A DNA stretch of 64,000 nt, from contig CAXMSN010000114.1 of the NCBI GenBank assembly GCA_964196275.1, forward strand, positions 1 through 64,000. The letters are read 5' to 3'. The translations under genes and the position numbers were made by a program. This document shows positions 8,902-17,466 of the stretch, piece by piece. Position 1 is the first letter of the stretch; the number at the start of each line of letters is the position of its first letter. This DNA is from UBA5794 sp964196275. Lineage in GTDB: Bacteria > Actinomycetota > Acidimicrobiia > Spongiisociales > UBA5794. Under the pieces are notes generated by a model. That model saw only the letters and a list, made by a program, of their open reading frames with translations, was not told the DNA's origin and did not search any database.

Positions 8902-9999
8902 TCAGAGCGTTGCGAGGAAGTCCAAGGCATCGTCGATCGTCACCACACGAACGACCTCGATGCGGTCTCCGGCCGCAAGGAGCGCATCCTCGTAGTTCGC
9001 GGCAGGAACGAGCACCGCTCTTGCTCCAACATCGATCGCCCCATGGATCTTCTGGGTGATGCCGCCGATGGGCCCGACCGTCTCGTCCACGGAGATCGTG
9101 CCGGTACCCGCAATGCGGAACCCGCTTGTTATCTCAGAGTCTGGGGTCAGCTGATCCATGATCTGCAGCGCGAACATGAGTCCCGCGGATGGGCCGCCGA
9201 TGTTCTGCGAATCGATGTGCACATCCACTGGGAATTCGACGATGGGCTCGTTGTTGCCGAGCAGGATGCCGATCATCGGCCGCGCGGGGTCATCCGTGTG
9301 GGGACCGAGTACCAACTCGACCTCCAGCGGGTCGAGTATCGCCGGATCGTCCGAGTCTGGGCGCTGAACGGAAAGCATTACCTGATCACCGATCTCGAGG
9401 GGGCCGAGCAGGTCGATGATGTCACTTCGGAATCCGATGATCTCGCCGTCCATCTCGATGATGATGTCGTCAGGAAGGAGCACGCCGTCCGAGGCAGAAT
9501 CAGGCACTGTCTCGATCACGAGCGCACCGGTGCCGATGAGCACGACCTCGTAGCCGAGTTTCGTCAATGCAACGTACGTCGCATCACGCTTCGACTCCTC
9601 CATCATCGCCAGGCCCTCACGCCGCAACTGCTCAGGAGTCACGTCGACCGGGCGGATGACCTCTCGTTCGCGAATGTCAACACGCGGGTCGAGCTGGGCA
9701 GCGACCCACTCGAACACGTTCGCCTCCTTGAGAGAGACGGTGAGGAAGAACAGTTCGCCATCGTCGCTCACCGTTCCACCGTCGACGGAGATGAAGTCGG
9801 ATGAGTCGTACACGGGACCCGGACTCAGGGTGTAGTACGGAATCGACACGGGCCAGAGAAGCGCTATCGCGATGCCGATCGCTACGAGGGTGCCCGCAAG
9901 GTAGAACGGCCACTTGGGATACGACGACGGCGGCTTCATCGAGTCTGGCACTGCAGAGTATGCGTCGCGAGGTTCGGCTACCTCAGTGTTCTGGTCCAT
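8902..9999 (-). CDS. YlbL-type membrane protease with PDZ and Lon-like catalytic domains
   Basis: 365 residues: cytosolic N-terminus, one TM helix (~31-52), an extracytoplasmic PDZ domain (~150-235, with LIGTGALVIETVPDSASDGV) and a C-terminal Lon-type proteolytic domain. The Ser-Lys dyad is visible as NIGGPSAGLMFAL (Ser) and GGITQKIHGA (Lys), with the GxxAVLVPAAN segment near the end. The order and length match the YlbL family (Bacillus YlbL, actinobacterial PDZ proteases), which act outside the membrane. The gene is in line with sortase E upstream and the DivIVA-like gene downstream on the same strand, consistent with an envelope/division neighbourhood. Confidence 0.92.
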   Translation of the reverse strand: MDQNTEVAEPRDAYSAVPDSMKPPSSYPKWPFYLAGTLVAIGIAIALLWPVSIPYYTLSPGPVYDSSDFISVDGGTVSDDGELFFLTVSLKEANVFEWVAAQLDPRVDIREREVIRPVDVTPEQLRREGLAMMEESKRDATYVALTKLGYEVVLIGTGALVIETVPDSASDGVLLPDDIIIEMDGEIIGFRSDIIDLLGPLEIGDQVMLSVQRPDSDDPAILDPLEVELVLGPHTDDPARPMIGILLGNNEPIVEFPVDVHIDSQNIGGPSAGLMFALQIMDQLTPDSEITSGFRIAGTGTISVDETVGPIGGITQKIHGAIDVGARAVLVPAANYEDALLAAGDRIEVVRVVTIDDALDFLATL

Positions 10000-10036
10000 G
10001 GAACGAGATTACCGTCGGAACGCTTTACCTCGCCGG

Positions 10037-10609
10037 TTACAGCATTCTCTGTTTCGAGACGAGGTCAGCTACTACGACGATCCGTTGGGCAAGTGAGCCC
10101 TTCGGATGACATGCGAACATCGTCAACGTTGACTCCTCGCCGTCGAACGTGATCCACATGTCCTGTGGATCGACGATGAAGGTTCTGGAGACCCGATAAA
10201 GAATCTCGATCCCGTCACTGTCAGTCATGTAGATGACGTCGCCCTTTCTGAGATCATCGAGGTCATAGAAGGGTCTGCTCCAGGTAGTCCGATGACCTGC
10301 AAGCACAACGTTGCCATCGGTTCCGGGTTCAGACGTGCCCGCCCATTGCCCCACGCCCTGATCGAGCACCGAGCGTGCAACGCCCGCACGTACCGACTCG
10401 AACAAGTTGATGCTCGGGATCCGAAGGTCGCCCATCGACCATGCAGCGGACTGGAGGGAGTGATTCGATGGTTGTCTCGATGGTCCAGGCGTGAGCCCCT
10501 CAGGCTGCGTGCTCGCCGTGACAGGTGCGGCGAGAAACAGCACCACAAGAACGGTGACCGTGAAACGGATAGAGTTGCGCAGCAGTCTCATCACAAGATG
10601 AATCGGCAT
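10037..10609 (-). CDS. Class E-type sortase
   Basis: 190 residues: one N-terminal signal/TM helix (FTVTVLVVLFLAAPVTAS), then a sortase beta-barrel. The three catalytic residues can be seen: His in VVLAGHRTT, Cys in TMFACHPKGS and Arg in AQRIVVVAD. The Thr-x-x-x-Cys form and the small size fit class E/D housekeeping sortases that attach LAXTG/LPXTG proteins to peptidoglycan or process pili. No sorting-signal protein is in the window. Met7 at 10591 would give a shorter, more typical signal anchor. The gene is divergent from bioY, 57 bp away. Confidence 0.85.
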   Translation of the reverse strand: MPIHLVMRLLRNSIRFTVTVLVVLFLAAPVTASTQPEGLTPGPSRQPSNHSLQSAAWSMGDLRIPSINLFESVRAGVARSVLDQGVGQWAGTSEPGTDGNVVLAGHRTTWSRPFYDLDDLRKGDVIYMTDSDGIEILYRVSRTFIVDPQDMWITFDGEESTLTMFACHPKGSLAQRIVVVADLVSKQRML

Positions 10610-10666
10610 CGTTGATGTCGACCTTCACTAAAAACTACGAACATCGCTGCCGATGCGGAGGCGCCC

Positions 10667-11266
10667 ATGCAGACAACCTACCCAACCCGGACGATTGCCT
10701 TCACAGTCGTGCCTCGATCGACGGTCAACACGATCGCGCTGATGCTCGGGTTTGCCCTGCTCACTGCTTTGGCGGCCCAGATCCGGATACCCATTCCAGG
10801 AACACCGGTGCCCATCACCGGGCAGACATTTGCTGTCCTCCTTGCCGGTGCGACGCTTGGCTCCCGGCTGGGCGCAGGAAGTCAGGCCATCTACTGGCTT
10901 CTCGGTGCGATCGGCCTGCCCTTCTATGCGAATGCATCCGGAGGATGGGAGGCCGCAACTGGTGCCACGGCCGGCTACCTGGTTGGGTTCATCGCCGCTG
11001 CATGGGTCGTCGGTGCGCTCGCCGAGCGCGGTCAGGACCGAACGGTCCCGAGTGCGATCCCCGCGTTCCTCTCAGGAAACGCGATCATCTACCTCTTCGG
11101 CGTACCGTGGCTGATGTACAGCGTCGACGCCTTCGACACGATCACAGCTGCCCTCGTCGCCGGCTTCACACCCTTCGTGGTCGGCGACCTCATCAAGGTC
11201 ATCCTCGTCGGCCTGCTCCTACCGGCGGCCTGGAAACTCGTGGACCGAATACGCGGAACCGAGTAG
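10667..11266 (+). CDS. bioY: BioY, biotin ECF-transporter substrate-binding subunit
   Basis: 199 residues with six hydrophobic segments. The BioY hallmarks are the IPGTPVPITGQTFAVLLAGA block, the GSRLGAGSQAIYWLLGAIGLP block and the C-terminal FVVGDLIKVILVGLLLPAAW helix. BioY is the S component that binds biotin and works alone or with EcfA/EcfT, which are absent here. CGGAGGC lies 3-4 bp before the ATG. The gene is monocistronic, with a repeat-rich 200-bp region downstream. Confidence 0.93.
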   Translation: MQTTYPTRTIAFTVVPRSTVNTIALMLGFALLTALAAQIRIPIPGTPVPITGQTFAVLLAGATLGSRLGAGSQAIYWLLGAIGLPFYANASGGWEAATGATAGYLVGFIAAAWVVGALAERGQDRTVPSAIPAFLSGNAIIYLFGVPWLMYSVDAFDTITAALVAGFTPFVVGDLIKVILVGLLLPAAWKLVDRIRGTE

Positions 11267-11368
11267 CCGGCAGACTGCGGGCGACGACGGAAGCCGGACG
11301 ACCGACCCGCATCGCTACGCTCGCTGTCGGACCGCGCAGGTTCCGCGAACGGCCTACCGGGTCTCGGA

Positions 11369-11395
11369 ATCCGTCGTCCGTCGGTCGCTTCGCTT
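11369..11395. repeat. 7-nt tandem repeat tract
   Basis: ATCCGTC, GTCCGTC, GGTCGCT, then TCGCTTC: two clear units of the GTCCGTN family followed by decayed ones. It sits between bioY and the palindromic element at 11403. Confidence 0.4.
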
Positions 11396-11402
11396 CCTCG
11401 AT

Positions 11403-11449
11403 CCCCCTGGCTCGCTGACGCTCGCCCGTCCCCCTTGAAAGGGGGACGG
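11403..11449 (+). repeat. Palindromic intergenic element, forward copy
   Basis: A 47-bp copy: flank CCCCCTGGCTCGCTGACGCT then CGCCC, and a perfect palindrome with 9-bp arms GTCCCCCTT (11428-11436) and AAGGGGGAC (11439-11447) and a 2-nt centre. It closely matches the copy at 40267. With the reverse copy at 11904 it brackets the thioesterase gene. Confidence 0.75.
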
Positions 11450-11469
11450 AAATGGGAGTGGTCGGTCGC

Positions 11470-11868
11470 CTACCGCTTGATAAACACGGTCCCGGTGAAG
11501 AGGGCCACCGTGCGGCCATCGTCTCTCGTCACGTCGACCCGGTATGTCGCGAGAGAGCGGCCCCGCGTCTGTTCGAACGCCGTCGCCGTCAGCGTGTCAC
11601 CGATATCGGTCGGGGCTGTGATCGCGAGATGGGTATCGATTGCCACGGCGTCCTCGGGGTAGGCGTTGGACGCAAGCGCAAAGGCGCAGTCCGCGATCGA
11701 GAACACCACGCCCCCGTGCGTCCCTCCTAGGAAGTTCACATGGTCCTCACGAACCACCATCGTGACCGTGACCGATGGCTCGGCTACCTCCCGAAGAACC
11801 ATCCCCTGTGAGGCGGCATACGGGTCAGCCGCAAACGACTCGGCGATCTTTGTGGCGCGGTCGAACAT
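11470..11868 (-). CDS. PaaI-type hotdog-fold acyl-CoA thioesterase
   Basis: 132 residues from ATG 11868. The segment NFLGGTHGGVVFSIADCAFA is the PaaI signature: the Asn, the HGG turn and the Asp of the long helix that form the thioesterase site. A thioester such as hydroxyphenylacetyl-CoA is the usual substrate, freeing CoA trapped by dead-end intermediates. The frame continues upstream to 11916, but those residues come from a repeat. PaaN and a thiolase lie within 12 kb, which supports a role in phenylacetate-like catabolism. The gene is bracketed by inverted copies of the palindromic element. Confidence 0.83.
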   Translation of the reverse strand: MFDRATKIAESFAADPYAASQGMVLREVAEPSVTVTMVVREDHVNFLGGTHGGVVFSIADCAFALASNAYPEDAVAIDTHLAITAPTDIGDTLTATAFEQTRGRSLATYRVDVTRDDGRTVALFTGTVFIKR

Positions 11869-11881
11869 CAGCGCAGAATAG

Positions 11882-11896
11882 ACCACGGACCAGCAT
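11882..11896. repeat. Short GGACCAC-type repeat remnant
   Basis: ACCACGGACCAGCAT, the same string as at 61712-61726. In both places it is followed within 10-15 bp by a reverse palindromic element. Confidence 0.5.
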
Positions 11897-11903
11897 CCCG
11901 CTC

Positions 11904-11953
11904 GTCCTCCTTTCAAGGGGACGGCAGAGGAGCGCAGCGACGATGCAGGGGAT
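11904..11953 (-). repeat. Palindromic intergenic element, reverse copy
   Basis: GTCCTCCTTTCAAGGGGAC core (11904-11922), slightly decayed, followed by GGCAGAGGAGCGCAGCGACG. The same 3' flank occurs at 21174-21232. Confidence 0.65.
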
Positions 11954-11981
11954 GTTGCAGGCTCAACGATTCACCGGCGAC

Positions 11982-12032
11982 CAACACCCTCCTGACTCGC
12001 TTCGCTCGTCCGTCCTCCCTCGCAGGGAGGAC
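11982..12032 (+). repeat. Palindromic intergenic element, forward copy (CTCCC type)
   Basis: A 51-bp copy ending in a palindrome with arms GTCCTCCCT (12012-12020) and AGGGAGGAC (12024-12032) and a CGC loop. Aligned by eye it is 45/51 identical to 55237-55287, including the left end CAACACCCTCC. Confidence 0.75.
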
Positions 12033-12051
12033 GAGAGACAGCAGAACCGCC

Positions 12052-12079
12052 CTTCCGCTCCGTCGTCGGTCGTCGTCTT
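12052..12079. repeat. 7-nt tandem repeat tract abutting the livG stop
   Basis: CTTCCGC, TCCGTCG, TCGGTCG, TCGTCTT. It ends 1 bp before the livG stop codon (12081-12083). Confidence 0.4.
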
Positions 12080-12080
12080 A

Positions 12081-12857
12081 TCAGAGCTCTAGCTCCTCGC
12101 CCAGATACGCCTTGATGACGTTGGGGTTGTCTTGGACTTCGGCTGGGGTGCCCTGGCCGATGACCTGTCCGAAATCGAGGACCAGTACTCGGTCCGCGAT
12201 ATCCATGACGAGTCCCATGTCGTGCTCGACCAAGATCATCGCGATTCCGAGTTCCTGGCGGATGTCGAGGATGAACCGGGCCATGTCCTCGGTCTCTTCG
12301 AGGTTCATGCCTGCTACCGGCTCGTCGAGCAGCAAGAGTTCCGGGGCCATTGCCAGCGCTCTGCCGAGTTCAACACGCTTCTGGATGCCGTACGGAAGCA
12401 GGCCTACCGGATATTTTCGCCATGCTTCAATCTCGAGCAGGTCGATGATGTCTTCGACCTTCTCACGGTTCTCCATCTCTTCCCGCTTGGCAGCGCCCCA
12501 CCAGAGCGCACCTGAGAACCATCCACCTTCGGTCCTGACATGACGACCAAGCGTGATGTTCTCGAGAACCGTCATGTGGGCGAACAGTTCGATGTTCTGG
12601 AAGGTTCGGGCGATTCCGAGAGCTGCGATCTTGTCAGGGCTCATCCCAAGGAGTGACTCCCCACGCCAACGGATGTCACCCTCCTGTGGCTTGTACACAC
12701 CATTGAGACAGTTGAACGTGGAGGTCTTCCCCGCACCGTTCGGGCCGATGACCGCAAACAGCTCACCTTCATCAACGGTGAACGACACATCCGTCAGCGC
12801 CTTGACGCCCTTGAACGCAAGCTCGATGCCCTCGAATTCGAGAAGTGGTGCTGTCAT
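12081..12857 (-). CDS. livG: Branched-chain-type ABC transporter ATPase LivG
   Basis: 258 residues. Walker A GPNGAGKT, Q-loop region ARTFQNIELF, ABC signature as LPYGIQKRVELGRAL (a LivG-like variant), Walker B LLLLDEP and the switch His in LVEHDMGLVMDIADRV. The C-terminal NPNVIKAYLGEE is typical of LivG. The start at 12857 is set by an ATGA overlap with the livF stop. It is the last gene of the fadD-livH-livM-livK-livF-livG operon and one of the two ATPases driving uptake of an amino acid or carboxylate. Confidence 0.93.
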   Translation of the reverse strand: MTAPLLEFEGIELAFKGVKALTDVSFTVDEGELFAVIGPNGAGKTSTFNCLNGVYKPQEGDIRWRGESLLGMSPDKIAALGIARTFQNIELFAHMTVLENITLGRHVRTEGGWFSGALWWGAAKREEMENREKVEDIIDLLEIEAWRKYPVGLLPYGIQKRVELGRALAMAPELLLLDEPVAGMNLEETEDMARFILDIRQELGIAMILVEHDMGLVMDIADRVLVLDFGQVIGQGTPAEVQDNPNVIKAYLGEELEL

Positions 12858-13648
12858 GAGAGCCATCGCTTCCTACGCTTGTAGTGCTTCACATCGCGGA
12901 ATGACTTCCGCTCGCCGCCTTCGGTGTTCAGACCGAGATAGAACTCCTGCACGTCCTCATCTCCGAGCAGCTTCTCTGCATCCCCGTCCATGACGACCTT
13001 GCCGTGCTCCATGATGTAGCCATAGTCGGAGATCGACAGCGCCATGTTTGCGTTCTGCTCGATCAGTAGAACGCTTGTCCCCTGTCTGTTGATGTCGACG
13101 ATCACATCGCGGATCTGCGCTACGAGCAGCGGTGCGAGACCAAGGGATGGCTCGTCAAGGATCAACAACGTGGGGTTCGCCATCAGCGCTCGACCGATCG
13201 CGAGCATCTGTTGTTCGCCGCCAGAGAGATACCCGGCTGTGTCTTTGCGTCGCCCCGCGAGCAGAGGGAACATCGACATCACCATGTCATAGCCTTCCTT
13301 GACGCTGCCTGAACTCTTATTGGTCGTCGCACCCGTTCGCAAATTGTCCTCGACGGTCATCTCGGCGAACACGCGCCGGCCCTCCATCACCTGGGAGATG
13401 CCGGCCATTACGATCTTGGACGGCTCCATTTCGTGGATTTCCTTGCCGTTGTACTCGATCGACCCCTTGGTCACGTCACCCTCGTGAATATCGAGGAGAC
13501 CGGTGATAGCGCGAAGTGCCGTCGTCTTGCCCGCACCATTCGCACCGAGCAGGGCAACGATCTGTCCTTCTCGCACTTCGAGGGACAGTCCCCGAAGAAC
13601 CAGAACGACATCGTTGTACACGACCTCAAGGTTCGCTAGCTCAAGCAT
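12854..13648 (-). CDS. livF: Branched-chain-type ABC transporter ATPase LivF
   Basis: 264 residues. Walker A LLGANGAGKTT, signature YLSGGEQQMLAIGRAL, Walker B LLILDEPSLGLAP and switch His region LIEQNANMALSISDYGYIME, which is the LivF form where His is replaced by Asn/Gln-rich residues. It has a C-terminal extension of ~25 residues rich in Lys/Arg (KSFRDVKHYKRRKRW). It follows livK after a strong hairpin and overlaps livG by 4 bp, so the two ATPases are translationally coupled. Confidence 0.93.
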   Translation of the reverse strand: MLELANLEVVYNDVVLVLRGLSLEVREGQIVALLGANGAGKTTALRAITGLLDIHEGDVTKGSIEYNGKEIHEMEPSKIVMAGISQVMEGRRVFAEMTVEDNLRTGATTNKSSGSVKEGYDMVMSMFPLLAGRRKDTAGYLSGGEQQMLAIGRALMANPTLLILDEPSLGLAPLLVAQIRDVIVDINRQGTSVLLIEQNANMALSISDYGYIMEHGKVVMDGDAEKLLGDEDVQEFYLGLNTEGGERKSFRDVKHYKRRKRWLS

Positions 13649-13685
13649 CCTCTGCTTTTCTTGTTCTTCCTCTTGTTAGTGGGTT

Positions 13686-13717
13686 CTTTGGGGGTGCGGC
13701 AACCCGCACCCCCAAAG
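13686..13717 (-). terminator. Perfect 14-bp hairpin between livK and livF
   Basis: Arms CTTTGGGGGTGCGG (13686-13699) and CCGCACCCCCAAAG (13704-13717) with a 4-nt loop, starting 14 bp after the livK stop. No U-tract follows on the minus strand. A role as partial terminator or 3'-end stabiliser, giving more LivK than LivF/LivG, is more likely than full termination. Confidence 0.7.
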
Positions 13718-13731
13718 CTCCTCTGTCTCGG

Positions 13732-15135
13732 TTACAGCTCGTAACAGGCCGCTTGGAAGTCGAAATCCGCAGCGGCATCGCCGATGAAGAAGTCCTCCGC
13801 AAGCACGGATCCTGTTGTTGCGTCAGGCTGGCTCAATGTCTGTGCAGGACCACCCGCAGCCGTGTAGACCTCAAGGTCTATGTCGTAGATCGAGATACTC
13901 CGCAGAACGTAGTCGTTCGGAGTCCCCGCGTACGACTGGTTCGGGGCTGAACCGCCGAAATCGACACCTTCCAGCGAGTTCGCTGCGGCGACCATTCCCT
14001 CAGGAGTGATGTCCATTGCAGCAAGGCCAGCTTCGATCACACGACGCATCGTGATGGATTCGTTCCAACCGACGATGAACGAGTCACTCGGACGACGGTC
14101 TGGGTACACAGCGGTCATCGCTGCCTTCATCTCATTGAGGCCCGGATTGTCGCCTGACCAGAGCGTGTTGTACGACGACTGGTAGTACATAGCGTCGTAC
14201 AGCGGCCCAACAGGGGAGTCGAGCAGAGCCGGGTTGTAGGTAGGCGAAGCGCCGGTGAACCGACCGGTGTACCCGGCCTGAACCGAGCCAGCGAGAAGTT
14301 CCGCACCGATCGACGGGTTCGTCGCCATGATCGTCCAGTCTGCACCGGACGTAGCGATGCCCTGGATTACACCGGCGTAGTCCTGTCCCGGTATGACCAT
14401 TCCATCACCATCGAAGACGAGTTCCATGCCGTAGTACTCGATTGCCTTCTTGGCTCCTGCTCCGACATCGAAGCCGTAGTCGCTCGGGAACGTAGCGATC
14501 GCAACCTTCGTCCCTCCCATCTGCTGCATGAAGTGAACGAGGTTCATCGACTCGATGCAGTAGTTGGTGTTCTGCTCGAGGGCCACGCCGCCGTCGAACT
14601 CTGGGATTCCCCAGCCTGAGTACCAGCTCAATGGGATGAACAGCATGCTGTCTTCCTTGAAGCCAGGAAGGTTCGCAACGCTCGTCGGCGAGCCAGTCGA
14701 CTGGCTTATCGCGACAACGTCGTCCTTGATCTTCTCGTACTTCTCCAGCTGTTGCTCAACGTTGTAGTTCGTGTCTTCGATGAGGAGTTCTACGGTCCAC
14801 CCGTCTATGCCTCCGTTGGCGTTTACGTTGTCCCAGTACACCTGTTGCGCATCGGTGATATCTATCACCAAGGGTGCGAACAGTCCTGTGAGGTCTGCAA
14901 GCAGACCCAATGTGATGACCTTCGCATCGGCGTCGACTCCTCGACCGGTCTTCACGGTCGGTTCGGTTGGCGCCGCTGTCGTTGTAGGCGCTGCAGTTGT
15001 CTCTGTCCCGCCTGCTGTGGTCGTTGTTGTCTCCGGCAATGTGTCGGCCGTGCCGCCATCGTCGTCGCTGCTGCAAGCGCTAGCGACGAGGGCGATCACG
15101 AACAACAGGACAAGCCAGCTATATCGCTTTCTCAT
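13732..15135 (-). CDS. ABC transporter substrate-binding lipoprotein, LivK-like
   Basis: 467 residues from ATG 15135, chosen because GAGGAGGAAACAG precedes it and MRKRYSWLVLLFVIALVASAC is a clean lipoprotein signal (lipobox VASAC). A Thr-rich linker (TTTTTAGGTETTAAPTTTAA) tethers a type I periplasmic-binding fold: VITLGLLADLTGLFAP opens lobe 1 and KVAIATFPSDYG the hinge region. It is longer than E. coli LivK, as is common for actinobacterial versions that bind varied carboxylates. It lies between the permease and ATPase genes; a separate strong ribosome-binding site and a downstream hairpin suggest high expression. Confidence 0.9.
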   Translation of the reverse strand: MRKRYSWLVLLFVIALVASACSSDDDGGTADTLPETTTTTAGGTETTAAPTTTAAPTEPTVKTGRGVDADAKVITLGLLADLTGLFAPLVIDITDAQQVYWDNVNANGGIDGWTVELLIEDTNYNVEQQLEKYEKIKDDVVAISQSTGSPTSVANLPGFKEDSMLFIPLSWYSGWGIPEFDGGVALEQNTNYCIESMNLVHFMQQMGGTKVAIATFPSDYGFDVGAGAKKAIEYYGMELVFDGDGMVIPGQDYAGVIQGIATSGADWTIMATNPSIGAELLAGSVQAGYTGRFTGASPTYNPALLDSPVGPLYDAMYYQSSYNTLWSGDNPGLNEMKAAMTAVYPDRRPSDSFIVGWNESITMRRVIEAGLAAMDITPEGMVAAANSLEGVDFGGSAPNQSYAGTPNDYVLRSISIYDIDLEVYTAAGGPAQTLSQPDATTGSVLAEDFFIGDAAADFDFQAACYEL

Positions 15136-15211
15136 CTGTTTCCTCCTCTTGTTGTTTGCTTCGTTACTCCTTCGATACCACGCGAATGCGGACATCGATC
15201 GGATCTGTCGA

Positions 15212-16489
15212 TCAGTATGTGAATGGCCATCCCTTCCAGTAGTTCCTCACCCGGAGCCAAATGCCATAGAGGCCCAAAGGCTCGAATATGAGAAAGACGA
15301 TGATGAGCAAGCCGAACAGGACGATATTGAGTTGTGCGACGCTGAGGCCGGGCCCAGCAGCATCCGGGTAAGAGACGATCCCGATCCAGTCATCTGAGCT
15401 GCTCCTCACGAATAGGTTCCCAAGCCACGAGAACGGACCACCCTCGTCGGCCTGTGTGGCCATGAAGCCGGTCACATTCTCCACAATACGAGGTGACAGA
15501 ACCACGAAGAAGGTACCGAGCAGGGTTCCCACGATCGTTCCTGCACCACCAATGAGAATGATCGCGATGAACTCGACTGATAGAAAGATATCCCAGGTCT
15601 CCGGGATGATTCTGCCCACCACCGATGCGAACACAGCGCCGCCGATGCCCGCATAGAACGAAGACACCGCAAATGCCTGAGTCTTGCCCTTGGCCTCGGC
15701 AACGCCCATGATCTCCGCCGCGATGTCTCTATCCCTGATAGCCGCCCAAGAACGCCCAACTCTGGTTCGCATCAGGTTCTTCGCAATCAGAGCGAACACG
15801 GCGACGAACACAAGGAGGAAGAAGTACGTCTTGACTTCGCCCGACATCTCCTCCACATGGACCCATGGCAGGAGGTTGACGGGCTTCAGCCACCACCAGA
15901 GTTCACCGTCGGTCGTAAAGGAGACCAAGGGATCCATGTTTCGCCACAACGCGAACTCGAGTTCGGGCCATGGTCTTCCGGTTGACGGACCTCCCGCCAC
16001 CGCGGTGAGGTTGCGCCACAGATACTGTCCGATAAACACGAGACCGAGTGTCACGAAGGCAAGGTACAGCCCGCGAACTCGGACTGCCGTGGGGGCAACA
16101 AGGATTCCCACAAGGGCAGCCACGATGCCTGCTGCAGGCAACCACACCCAGATCGGCAGACCGAGGCCCCACACTGTCTTCCCAGACTCCCCACCGAGCA
16201 CGACAGCCGTGTAGGCGCCGACGGCCATAAAGAACGAGTGCCCAAGCGAAACCTGTCCAGCGACACCGGTCAAGAGGTTCAACCCGAAGGCAGCAACGGC
16301 ATAGACCAGGGCCTTGTTGACCAAGATCAGCCAAGAACCGTCCCCGAGATAACCGAGGAACGGCAGCGCGGCCAGCGGTGCTAGCACGGCGATCAGCAGA
16401 AAGAGACCGATCGCGATCTTCTTCGTCACCGACGGGAACAGACCCATCTCTGCTTCGTAGCGCGTGTACAGGCCGGGTCTGCCTCTCAT
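15212..16489 (-). CDS. livM: Branched-chain-type ABC transporter permease LivM
   Basis: 425 residues with about ten TM helices. LivM signatures are LNLLTGVAGQVSLGHSFFMAVGAYTAV near residue 75 (here GVAGQVSLGHSFFMAVGAY) and the cytosolic EAA-like loop WAAIRDRDIAAEIMGVAEAK. A large insert around 180-215 (PWPELEFALWRNMDPLVSF) is longer than in E. coli LivM. It overlaps livH by 4 bp and is followed after 76 bp by livK. Confidence 0.92.
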   Translation of the reverse strand: MRGRPGLYTRYEAEMGLFPSVTKKIAIGLFLLIAVLAPLAALPFLGYLGDGSWLILVNKALVYAVAAFGLNLLTGVAGQVSLGHSFFMAVGAYTAVVLGGESGKTVWGLGLPIWVWLPAAGIVAALVGILVAPTAVRVRGLYLAFVTLGLVFIGQYLWRNLTAVAGGPSTGRPWPELEFALWRNMDPLVSFTTDGELWWWLKPVNLLPWVHVEEMSGEVKTYFFLLVFVAVFALIAKNLMRTRVGRSWAAIRDRDIAAEIMGVAEAKGKTQAFAVSSFYAGIGGAVFASVVGRIIPETWDIFLSVEFIAIILIGGAGTIVGTLLGTFFVVLSPRIVENVTGFMATQADEGGPFSWLGNLFVRSSSDDWIGIVSYPDAAGPGLSVAQLNIVLFGLLIIVFLIFEPLGLYGIWLRVRNYWKGWPFTY

Positions 16490-17466
16490 ACGCGCCTGAT
16501 CTCTTCAGTTCCGAACAGCCCATATGGACGGATGAGGAGGACGACCATCATCGCAAGCCACGGAACGATTCCAGAAAAGCCTGTGCCGAGCCAAGAAATC
16601 GAGCTGAGGTACGTACCGGCAAACACTTCAACGACGCCGACAAGCAGACCGCCCACGATCGCTCCCACAATCGAATCGAGCCCGCCGATGATCACTGCCG
16701 GGAAAGCACGGAAGGCGATCAACGCGGTGAACGGCCCCACCCCTGCAGCGCCCCTCGGTCCGACTGACGCAAATATTCCCGCGATCGCCGCGAGGCCGGC
16801 GCCGATGGCCCATGCAATGGCAAATACCTTGCCTACGGAAATGCCTTGAGCCATCGCGGCCTCTTGATCGAACGCCGTCGCGCGCACAGCGACGCCGGTG
16901 CGCGTCCTGAAGAACACCATCAACAGGATCACGACGACAAAGGTCACGGCGATCGTCGCGATCTCGGCATACGCGATCCGGAGGGGACCGATCTCGACTA
17001 TTGACAGACCCCATGGATCCGCCAAACCGGCCGTCGTGTTGTCCATCAGGTCATTTGTGATCGTCCTGATGATGAGGTCAAGACCGAGTGTGATCATGGC
17101 CACGGCGAACAACGCCTCACCGATCATCGGCCTGATCGCGATTCTTTCGATGATGATTCCGATGACCGCCGTTGCAATGACCGCGACGATCGCCGATGCG
17201 GTCCACTGGGTCCACTCAGGAACCGACGTCAACCATCGGCCCGGCATATTGACGGTCACAGCGAAGTAGGAGACTAGATAGGCCCCCAATGCAGCGATGG
17301 CGCCATGTGCAAAATTGACCACTTGCGTCGCTTTGAAGATGATCACGAAACCGAGGGCGAGCAAGGCGTAAATCGCACCGAGGGCAATGCCTGAGGCGAG
17401 TGCGTTGATGAACTTGTCAACCGGGTCCGGACCTACCGCCTGGGCCAGCACTCCGAGCGGTATCAC
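16486..17466 (-). CDS. livH: Branched-chain-type ABC transporter permease LivH
   Basis: 326 residues, about eight TM helices. The N-terminal block GIALGAIYALLALGFVIIFK, ATQVVNFAHGAIAALGAY, and the EAA-like loop ATAFDQEAAMAQGISVGKVF identify LivH. The C-terminus GLFGTEEIRRV matches the family's usual RP.GLFG end. It overlaps both fadD (4 bp upstream) and livM (4 bp downstream), a tightly coupled operon. Confidence 0.92.
   Translation of the reverse strand: MIPLGVLAQAVGPDPVDKFINALASGIALGAIYALLALGFVIIFKATQVVNFAHGAIAALGAYLVSYFAVTVNMPGRWLTSVPEWTQWTASAIVAVIATAVIGIIIERIAIRPMIGEALFAVAMITLGLDLIIRTITNDLMDNTTAGLADPWGLSIVEIGPLRIAYAEIATIAVTFVVVILLMVFFRTRTGVAVRATAFDQEAAMAQGISVGKVFAIAWAIGAGLAAIAGIFASVGPRGAAGVGPFTALIAFRAFPAVIIGGLDSIVGAIVGGLLVGVVEVFAGTYLSSISWLGTGFSGIVPWLAMMVVLLIRPYGLFGTEEIRRV

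Noticed and set aside
8749..9804. 351-codon plus-strand open frame opposite the YlbL-type protease gene
   Set aside because: Low-complexity His/Arg/Asp product and no ribosome-binding site. The opposite strand encodes the complete PDZ-Lon protein.
10612..11418. 268-codon plus-strand frame overlapping bioY
   Set aside because: Out of frame with bioY, rich in Arg/Pro/Cys, and runs into intergenic repeats.
11403..11449. Rho-independent terminator
   Set aside because: Strong hairpin but no T-tract on either side, and the same sequence recurs at seven other sites in both orientations, including inside a coding frame. A dispersed element fits better.
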